A stretch of 10,184 nt of DNA from Aquimarina sp. (GTDB taxonomy: Bacteria > Bacteroidota > Bacteroidia > Flavobacteriales > Flavobacteriaceae), in assembly GCA_002697475.1 (NCBI GenBank), contig NZVW01000063.1, positions 1 to 10,184 on the forward strand, written 5' to 3'. Under the pieces are notes generated by a model that saw nothing but the letters and a program-made list of their open reading frames with translations, was not told the DNA's origin and did not search any database. The translations under genes and the position numbers were made by a program. Numbering within the stretch: the stretch's first letter is position 1; each line of letters opens with the position of its first letter. Below are positions 1-5,730 of this stretch, one piece after another.

Positions 1-1572
1 AGAATTAATAATGCCTTGTTTAGTATCCGGTTGATTTCGATCAAATGTCTGGGTCAGGTAAGTCGCCATAACAACACCATCATCAGTAGCAATACCAAAT
101 AAGGCAATAAAACCAACCCATACGGCTACACTTAGATTTACGGTTCTGATCTGAAAGAGATCTCTTAAATTTTCTCCAAAAAGATGAAAGTTCAGGAACC
201 AATCCTGATCATACAACCATATCATAATAAATCCTCCGGCAAAAGCTACTGCTATGCCACTAAAAACCATTAATGATGTTCCTACGGATTTGAATTGAAA
301 GTATAGAATAATAAATATGATTATGAGTGCCAGAGGAACCACAAGAGACAATGTCTTTTCTGCTCTTATCTGATTTTCATAAGTCCCTGTAAACTTATAA
401 TTAATTCCTGTAGGCACCTCCAATTCCTGATTATCGATTTTCTGTTGTATATAACGCTGCGCATTTTCAACCACTTCTACCTCAGAAAAACCATTAGTTT
501 TATCAAACAATACATATCCTACTAAAAAAGTATCCTCACTTTTTATAGCCTGAGGTCCTTGTTCATATCTAATGTTTACCAATTCACTTAAGGGGACAGG
601 GTTACCATTGGCTACAGGAACATAAATATTATTAAGGTCATCAGGCGATCCCCGTAACTCTCTGGGGTAACGTATTCTAATTCCATACCGCTCACGCCCT
701 TCTACAGTTTCTGCCAATTTCATACCGCCTACAGCAACTTCTATGACCCGTTGTACCTCTTCTACCGAAGCCCCGTACCTGAATAACTTTTCTCTATCTA
801 TATCTAATAAAAGATAAGGCTTCCCTACTATTCTGTCTGCAAAAACTGCTTCATCTTTTACACCTTCAACCTCTTTTAATATATTTTCTAGCTGTAAACC
901 AAATTTTTCAATACTTTTTAGATCAGGACCTTTTACTTTTATACCCATAGGAGCACGCATCCCGGTTTGTAACATTACCAATCTGGTTTCTATAGGTTGC
1001 AGCTTTGGAGCTGATGTTATTCCAGGAATTTTTGTAGCATTTATGATTTCATTCCATATATCATCCGGAGATGTAATTTCTGGTCTCCAGCTTCTGAAAT
1101 ATTCCCCATCCTCATCAGGTATGAGGTTGTTATGATTTATGTCAAAACTTATAAGCTCACCGTCAGAGGCATTATAGTCAAAATTCGGATTTACTACTAC
1201 TCCACCATTTTTTAGCTCAAAATATCCTTTATCATTAACTCTATAACGTTGCTTAACACCTTCATCATTTGTAAGATACTCTTGTTTATACAGTATAATA
1301 TTTTCATACATGGATAGCGGTGCTGGATCTAATGCTGATTCAGTACGTCCTGCTTTACCGACTACGGTCTCTACTTCAGGAATTGAAGCCACCGCCATAT
1401 CTAATAACTGTAATACTCTTTTGTTCTCTTCAACACCTGCATGAGGCAACGAGGTAGGCATTAGTAGAAAAGACCCTTCATTCAGTGAAGGCATGAACTC
1501 CTCGCCTGTATTCTTCATAATTAAATATCCCAAAGTAACCAATGTTACCGGTATGCAAAGAAACAGCAGCTT
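1..1572 (-). pseudogene. cusA: CusA C-terminal half, frameshifted continuation, cut by window edge
   Basis: Translating the minus strand from 1572 to 1 gives 524 codons without a stop, one frame away from the N-terminal half. They encode helix 7 (LLFLCIPVTLVTLGYLIM), the second periplasmic porter domain, helices 8-9 and the start of helix 10 with GIATDDGVVM, so only roughly the last 100 or more residues are missing. The three methionines that bind Cu(I)/Ag(I) in E. coli CusA are all present: LLMPTSLP (M at 1461-1459), DPAPLSMYE (M at 1311-1309) and TRLVMLQTG (M at 975-973). The channel acidic residues equivalent to E567, D617 and E625 are also kept. A loop of about 60 residues (about 1284-1093) is added relative to E. 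coli. There is no good start codon at the head of this frame, so I read it as the second part of one broken gene, not a separate gene. Confidence 0.88.
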
Positions 1573-1581
1573 AATTATTTA
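1571..1581 (-). other. Frameshift site within cusA
   Basis: The minus strand reads TTAAATAATTAAG here. The upstream frame ends in TAA at 1573-1571, and the downstream frame has its own TAA at 1581-1579. The frame change must therefore lie in this span of about 11 bases, and removing one base restores it. Losing one T gives Leu-Asn-Asn-Lys and losing one A gives Leu-Ile-Ile-Lys; either joins the flanking RND sequence smoothly (RILRWA before, LLFLCIPV after). The span contains only short runs (AAA, TT, AA). I see no Shine-Dalgarno-like spur or known slippery motif such as the prfB CUU-UGA. It is one extra base, either a real mutation or an assembly error. Confidence 0.85.
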
Positions 1582-3496
1582 ATGCCCATCTAAGAATTCT
1601 TGTATAGTATAGCTTAAAGAGGTAAAAACCTCCAAGAATAACTCCACAAATCAAAAGAACGAATATAACATTAAGTACAATTGAATTCTGAAAACCTAAC
1701 GGGCGCCAATATTTAGCCAGTAGTAAAATAATGAAGCCTGATGATATTATAATATTAGCTAAAGTGAACTGTTGTTGATTAATAATATCCCTTCTTTTTA
1801 AAACTCCAACAATTCCAAAAACCACCAGTAGTAAAGCAAACCAGTATCCGTAAATAACAAATCCAACTCCTACAATAATCAATACGATAGAAAACAAATC
1901 TCCTAATCTTGAATTTATTTTTTTGTTTCTGAAAATAATAGCTGCGAATGGAGGAATTAAAAATAATGCAACAATTATCGAGGATACCAAAGCCATAGTT
2001 TTAGTAAAAGCCAATGGTCTAAACAACTTACCTTCTGCACCAATCATTGTAAAAACCGGAAGAAAACTTATAATAGTTGTCATCACGGCTGTTAAAATCG
2101 CTCCAGATACTTCTGCCGTAGCGTTATACACGATTTCATCTGTCGACAGTCTATCTTGATCATCTTCCAGATGCCGTATTATATTTTCAGAAAGTATCAC
2201 CCCAACATCTACCATTGTACCTATCGCAATAGCGATACCGGAAAGCGCAACAATATTAGCATCTACATTAAATATTTTCATAAAGATAAATACCATCAGT
2301 ACAGCTATTGGCAAAAGACCAGAGATCAAAAACGATGCTCTCAGATTAAATACCATTATCACTATGACCAGAACTGTGATTATGATCTCTAATGTTAAAG
2401 CCTCATTAAGCGTCCCAAGAGTTTCATTAATTAACTCTGTACGATCATAGAATGGAACAATTGTCAACTTAGATTTTGTACCATCTTTTAATTCCTTTAT
2501 TGGAAGACCGGGGCTTATGGCTTCTATTTGTTCCTTAACATTAGTAATAACTTCTAACGGATTAGCGCCATATCTCGCTACTACTACTCCACCTACTACC
2601 TCTGCTCCTTCTTTATCTAAAATTCCTCTTCGTGTAGCAGGGCCTAAATAAACGTTGGCAATATCACTGATTCTGATTGAAGTATATTCATTAGCACTAA
2701 CAACAGCATTTTTTAAATCTTCAATAGATTCAATATACCCCAGACCCCTAACCACATACTCTACTTTATTTATTTCCAGGGTCTGTGCTCCTGTATCCCT
2801 GTTGTTGTTTTTAACTGCCTTAACGACCTGATCCAGGTTAACTCCGTATTGTCTCATCAACTCAGGATCAATATCTATTTGATACTCCTGCACATAACCT
2901 CCGATTGAAGCAACTTCAGAAACTCCTGAAGCAGAGGACAATCCATACTTTACATAAAAATCCTGAATGCTCCTTAGTTCTTGTGGATTCCAGCCACCAG
3001 TTACATTTCCTTGGCTATCCCTTCCTTCTAAGGTATACCAAAAGATTTGACCCAGTGCTGTAGCATCTGGTCCTAGTGAAGGATTTACACCATCCGGTAG
3101 GAGACCCGCTGGTAGTGAGTTTAATTTTTCCAGAATACGACTTCTACTCCAGTAGAATTCAATATCTTCTTCAAAAATGATATAAATGCTGGAAAACCCG
3201 AACATCGAATTACTACGAATTGTTTTTACACCTGGGATTCCTAATAAAGATGTAGTAAGAGGATAGGTGATTTGATCTTCGATATCCTGAGGCGATCGGC
3301 CATTCCATTTTGTGAAAACAATTTGCTGATTCTCTCCAATATCAGGGATGGCATCCACAGCGACAGGGTAATTAGGAAGTACTTTTAAATCCCAATTAAA
3401 GGGCGCATTAATCAAACCCCATCCTATCAATAGCACTAATAATAATGCGGCGATCAGCTTATTTTCTATAAGAAATTTTATGCTCTTATTCAGCAT
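1571..3496 (-). CDS. cusA: CusA-type heavy-metal RND efflux pump, N-terminal half (frame broken)
   Basis: Inner-membrane pump of a CusABC-type system that exports Cu(I)/Ag(I) using the proton gradient. These 641 codons hold the first RND repeat: membrane helix 1 (residues about 14-30), the first periplasmic porter domain with family motifs LGPDATALG (141-149) and EVASIGGYVQEYQIDID (194-210), helices 2-6 (about 366-522), and the helix-4 aspartate D430 in GTMVDVG, matching the proton-relay D405 of E. coli CusA. Residues about 530-630 add roughly four hydrophobic segments absent from the E. coli protein. The ATG at 3496 fits the usual N-terminus. The frame ends at TAA 1573-1571, just before helix 7, although family members exceed 1000 residues; the rest continues in another frame from 1572. 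The gene follows the HYC_CC_PP gene by 83 bases with no clear promoter of its own, so cotranscription is likely. Family assignment is firm; whether the pump is functional is not. Confidence 0.93.
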   Translation of the reverse strand: MLNKSIKFLIENKLIAALLLVLLIGWGLINAPFNWDLKVLPNYPVAVDAIPDIGENQQIVFTKWNGRSPQDIEDQITYPLTTSLLGIPGVKTIRSNSMFGFSSIYIIFEEDIEFYWSRSRILEKLNSLPAGLLPDGVNPSLGPDATALGQIFWYTLEGRDSQGNVTGGWNPQELRSIQDFYVKYGLSSASGVSEVASIGGYVQEYQIDIDPELMRQYGVNLDQVVKAVKNNNRDTGAQTLEINKVEYVVRGLGYIESIEDLKNAVVSANEYTSIRISDIANVYLGPATRRGILDKEGAEVVGGVVVARYGANPLEVITNVKEQIEAISPGLPIKELKDGTKSKLTIVPFYDRTELINETLGTLNEALTLEIIITVLVIVIMVFNLRASFLISGLLPIAVLMVFIFMKIFNVDANIVALSGIAIAIGTMVDVGVILSENIIRHLEDDQDRLSTDEIVYNATAEVSGAILTAVMTTIISFLPVFTMIGAEGKLFRPLAFTKTMALVSSIIVALFLIPPFAAIIFRNKKINSRLGDLFSIVLIIVGVGFVIYGYWFALLLVVFGIVGVLKRRDIINQQQFTLANIIISSGFIILLLAKYWRPLGFQNSIVLNVIFVLLICGVILGGFYLFKLYYTRILRWALNN

Positions 3497-3542
3497 AATA
3501 GTATAATTTAATTAAACACTCAAGCAATAGAATATTAGTCTC

Positions 3543-3560
3543 AAGAAATAAATATTTCTT
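3543..3560. repeat. 18-bp AT-rich palindrome between the HYC_CC_PP gene and cusA
   Basis: AAGAAATA and TATTTCTT are perfect 8-bp inverted arms around a 2-base centre (AA). The element lies in the 83-base gap, 20 bases after the HYC_CC_PP stop and 47 bases before the cusA ATG. It has little G+C and no T-run suited to a terminator, and its centre is too short for a stable RNA hairpin, so a protein-binding site is the likelier reading. In a genome this AT-rich, chance remains possible. Confidence 0.35.
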
Positions 3561-3579
3561 AAGGCAAAATTCAGTTTAA

Positions 3580-4005
3580 TCAAATTAGATAGGTTTCGTA
3601 CAAGCGATAGAGTTCTTTAGTAAACTTTGGTGGAGAGTATTCCTTAAAGAGAACAGGGTCCTTTGTAATAGGAAAAACAAAAATATCATAAAGATTTTCG
3701 TCAAACTGATAATAGTAAAGATTATCAGTAATTTCAAAAGAATCTATTGTATTTTTAAGTTCGTCCTGCCCTGAGAAAATACGTGATTCATCCTTACAAC
3801 AAGACTTCTTCATTGCAGTGATATGATCACCTGCATCAGCAACTAAATTTGTGGATTCCATACCACAATCCTTAGCTTTAACGAACCAAGCCGTATCGAC
3901 TAAAGTTTTACCGCAATAATGCTTTTGGATTGAAAATGAAAAAGTAGATAACAGTACAACAACTGCCATCGAAATAGAAACAATATTTGCTATTATCTTT
4001 TTCAT
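3580..4005 (-). CDS. HYC_CC_PP family membrane-anchored protein
   Basis: This 141-residue protein has the three motifs that give a Bacteroidota family its name: HYC (residues 29-31, in IQKHYCGKTL), CC (69-70, SCCKDE) and PP (125-126, YSPPKF). Residues about 4-24 form one hydrophobic segment after MKK, either an uncleaved anchor or a signal peptide, so the rest should lie in the periplasm. C31, C47, C69, C70 and H29 could bind metal or form disulfides; that is inference, and the family's function is unknown to me. The gene sits directly upstream of cusA on the same strand, which suggests a role in copper handling. I chose the ATG at 4005. An in-frame TTG nine bases upstream lies inside a TAnnTTTG promoter-like box, and the protein beginning MKKIIANI has a normal signal-type N-terminus. 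Confidence 0.85.
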   Translation of the reverse strand: MKKIIANIVSISMAVVVLLSTFSFSIQKHYCGKTLVDTAWFVKAKDCGMESTNLVADAGDHITAMKKSCCKDESRIFSGQDELKNTIDSFEITDNLYYYQFDENLYDIFVFPITKDPVLFKEYSPPKFTKELYRLYETYLI

Positions 4006-4021
4006 GCAATACAAAAGTAAT

Positions 4022-4050
4022 CAAAACTAAGCAATTTGCTTAATAATCAA
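4022..4050 (-). promoter_or_regulatory. Bacteroidota-type promoter for the HYC_CC_PP/cusA transcript
   Basis: On the minus strand TTG (4050-4048) is followed after 18 bases by TAGTTTTG (4029-4022), an exact match to the -7 consensus TAnnTTTG. The spacing fits the Bacteroidota -33/-7 arrangement. A second exact -7 match, TACTTTTG, lies at 4019-4012 but lacks a well-spaced -33 TTG. Either would give a very short leader before the ATG at 4005. This is pattern matching only; no start site is known. Confidence 0.55.
4028..4042. promoter_or_regulatory. 15-bp perfect palindrome, candidate operator
   Basis: TAAGCAATTTGCTTA consists of 7-bp inverted arms around one central base. It sits between the -33 TTG and the -7 TAGTTTTG box of the HYC_CC_PP promoter, touching the -7 box. 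A dimeric regulator bound here would block RNA polymerase or distort the promoter, as MerR- and ArsR-type metal regulators do. The half-site AAGCAAT also occurs at 3522-3528, just upstream of cusA. The palindrome is seen in the sequence; the operator role is inference, and no regulator gene lies in the window. Confidence 0.45.
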
Positions 4051-4118
4051 TACATACGCACTTATTTTTTAACAAAACTATAAAACCTTTAAAGTCATTA
4101 AAATGTAATTATTTTAAA

Positions 4119-4126
4119 TACTTTTG
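4119..4126 (+). promoter_or_regulatory. -7 promoter box for the GAF-protein gene
   Basis: TACTTTTG matches the Bacteroidota -7 consensus TAnnTTTG and ends 18 bases before the ATG at 4145. I see no good TTG at the -33 distance (around 4097-4099). The box overlaps an in-frame TTG codon at 4124, which argues against that TTG as a start. Confidence 0.5.
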
Positions 4127-4144
4127 CCCAAAATTGTAATATCT

Positions 4145-4600
4145 ATGGAATTGGAAAGTCTAAAACCAAAGGTTCTAGAATTATTAGCTAACAACGAGAA
4201 ATCCGCAACAGAAAGGATGCACGATGTATGTGGTTTATTAAAAGAATCAGTGGATTACTATGATTGGGTAGGGTTTTATTTTAAAAATGGAGATAAAGAA
4301 GAGTTAAAACTACGAACCTATGTTGGTGCTCATACTGATCACGAGATTATTCCTTTTGGTAAAGGTATATGTGGACAGGTGGCTTTATCAAATCAAAACT
4401 TTGTTGTGCCGGATGTTCAGGCGCAGGATAATTATATAGCTTGCAGTATAAATGTAAAATCTGAAATTGTTATTCCTCTCTTTAAAGACGGTGAAAACAT
4501 TGGACAAATTGACATAGATTCAGACACTCCTGATCCATTCTCTTCAGAAGACGAACGCTTTTTAGAATTTGTAAATCAAGAAGTTGCTAAAATTCTTTAA
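4145..4600 (+). CDS. GAF-domain protein, free methionine-R-sulfoxide reductase family
   Basis: This 151-residue single-GAF protein resembles the fRMsr (MsrC/YebR) family, which reduces free methionine-R-sulfoxide in the cytoplasm with thioredoxin. Family motifs run in order: WVGFYF (41-46), PFGKGICGQVA (70-80), NYIACSINVKSEIVIPL (96-112), IGQIDIDS (119-126) and FSSEDERFLE (132-141). C76 and C100 are 24 residues apart, as are C94 and the catalytic C118 of the E. coli enzyme. The third family cysteine (E. coli C84, the resolving residue) is replaced by H66. An extra cysteine, C29, lies in the N-terminal helix. There are no membrane segments. Starting at ATG 4145 gives a normal N-terminus; an upstream in-frame TTG at 4124 overlaps the promoter box. 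The gene is divergent from the copper locus and 44 bases before galE. The fold is firm; reductase activity is less certain. Confidence 0.85.
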   Translation: MELESLKPKVLELLANNEKSATERMHDVCGLLKESVDYYDWVGFYFKNGDKEELKLRTYVGAHTDHEIIPFGKGICGQVALSNQNFVVPDVQAQDNYIACSINVKSEIVIPLFKDGENIGQIDIDSDTPDPFSSEDERFLEFVNQEVAKIL

Positions 4601-4644
4601 TTATTGTTCCTTAGCTAGGAAAACGAACCAGTAAAACAAACATC

Positions 4645-5664
4645 ATGAAAATTTTGGTTACCGGCGGGCTTGGCTTTATCGGTTCTCACACAGTAGTTGA
4701 GCTTCAAAATGAAGGTTTTGAAGTTGTGATCATAGACAATTGTTCTAATTCATCAGTTGATGTCTTAAAAGGCATTGAATCTATAACAAATAAACTACCT
4801 CTATTCGAAAAACTAGATCTTAGAATTAAGGAGGATGTACAGGATTTTTTCAAGAGACATACAGATATAGAAGGTGTAATACATTTTGCCGCTTCTAAAG
4901 CAGTTGGTGAGAGTGTAGAAAACCCTCTGTTGTATTATGAAAATAATATAGCTACGCTGGTTTACATTCTTCAACAATTATCTAAAAAGAAGAATGCTAA
5001 CTTTATTTTTAGTTCTTCTTGTACAGTTTATGGACAGGCAGATCAGTTACCTATTACAGAAGATGCTCCAGTAAAACCGGCAGAATCTCCATACGGTAAT
5101 ACCAAACAAATAGGCGAAGAGATCATTCAGGACACTTGTAAAGTTACTCCTCAACTAAAAGCGATATCCCTACGCTATTTTAATCCTATAGGAGCACATG
5201 CCACTGCCAACATTGGCGAGCTACCGCTTGGAGTTCCTCAGAATCTCGTTCCTTATATTACACAGACAGGAATTGGGTTAAGAGAACAATTATCAGTTTT
5301 TGGAGATGACTATCCTACTGAAGATGGAACAGCAATTAGAGACTATATACACGTAGTTGACCTTGCTAAAGCTCATGTAGTAGCACTTCAACGCCTTATC
5401 AGTAATAAAAACACTAACAACTATGAAGTTTTTAATGTTGGAACTGGAAAAGGAAGCTCAGTCTTAGAAGTTATAAAAGCTTTTGAAAAAGTTGCAGAAC
5501 AACCTTTAAATTACAAAGTAGTAGGAAGAAGAGAGGGTGACATTACAGCTGCCTATGCCGATACTAAAAAGGCAAATAATACGCTTGGCTGGAAAGCAGA
5601 AAGCACATTGGAAGAAGCTTTAGATTCTGCCTGGAAATGGGAAAATAAAGTAAGAAAGAGATAA
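4645..5664 (+). CDS. galE: UDP-glucose 4-epimerase GalE
   Basis: Cytoplasmic NAD-dependent enzyme that interconverts UDP-glucose and UDP-galactose (and often the N-acetylated forms), supplying sugars for polysaccharides and lipopolysaccharide. It is an extended short-chain dehydrogenase of 339 residues, almost the length of E. coli GalE (338). The NAD-binding glycine motif is GGLGFIGSH (7-15), with D31 ending the second strand, FAASKAVGES at 81-90, and the catalytic set S125 (FSSSCTVYG), Y150 and K154 (YGNTK). Family blocks SLRYFNPIGAH and GTAIRDYIHVVDLAKAH are also present. The ATG at 4645 places the glycine motif at the usual distance from the N-terminus. It lies 44 bases after the GAF gene on the same strand with no clear promoter between, so cotranscription is possible. 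No other sugar-nucleotide genes are nearby. Confidence 0.97.
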   Translation: MKILVTGGLGFIGSHTVVELQNEGFEVVIIDNCSNSSVDVLKGIESITNKLPLFEKLDLRIKEDVQDFFKRHTDIEGVIHFAASKAVGESVENPLLYYENNIATLVYILQQLSKKKNANFIFSSSCTVYGQADQLPITEDAPVKPAESPYGNTKQIGEEIIQDTCKVTPQLKAISLRYFNPIGAHATANIGELPLGVPQNLVPYITQTGIGLREQLSVFGDDYPTEDGTAIRDYIHVVDLAKAHVVALQRLISNKNTNNYEVFNVGTGKGSSVLEVIKAFEKVAEQPLNYKVVGRREGDITAAYADTKKANNTLGWKAESTLEEALDSAWKWENKVRKR

Positions 5665-5677
5665 TAAATTATATAAA

Positions 5678-5715
5678 ATAAAAAAACCGAATCAGAATTG
5701 ATTCGGTTTTTTTAT
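5678..5715. terminator. Bidirectional intrinsic terminator between galE and ppiD
   Basis: CCGAATC (5687-5693) pairs with GATTCGG (5700-5706) around a six-base loop. A run of A precedes the stem and a run of T follows it (5680-5686 and 5707-5713), extending the pairing and giving a T-run on both strands. It lies 14 bases after the galE stop and 16 bases after the ppiD stop, so it can end transcription of both converging genes. Confidence 0.9.
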
Positions 5716-5730
5716 TTCTAACAAACTAGA

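Noticed and set aside
1516..1575. Independent start for the C-terminal half of CusA
   Set aside because: The frame opens with ATA/ATT codons; the first ATG (1518-1516) comes after helix 7, so the product would lack a helix the fold needs.
1571..1581. Programmed +1 ribosomal frameshift in cusA
   Set aside because: No Shine-Dalgarno-like stimulator, no known slippery codon pair, and re-pairing of tRNA-Asn from AAU to AUU would be poor. A mutation or sequence error is simpler.
1923..2392. Two 78-residue open frames on the plus strand
   Set aside because: They lie opposite the conserved cusA coding sequence and have no recognisable protein character; they are antisense shadows. The same holds for 6626-6820, 8776-8994, 8979-9161 and 9762-9953 opposite ppiD and the CorC-family gene.
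4012..4014. TTG start extending the HYC_CC_PP protein by three residues
   Set aside because: This TTG is the end of a TAnnTTTG promoter-like box; the ATG at 4005 gives a typical MKK signal-type N-terminus.
4124..4126. TTG start extending the GAF protein by seven residues
   Set aside because: It is part of the TACTTTTG -7 box at 4119-4126; the ATG at 4145 lies just downstream of where transcription should start.
4607..4621. Imperfect palindrome TTCCTTAGCTAGGAA before galE
   Set aside because: Arms are four bases with an offset centre; no promoter boxes sit at a fitting distance, so a regulatory role cannot be supported.
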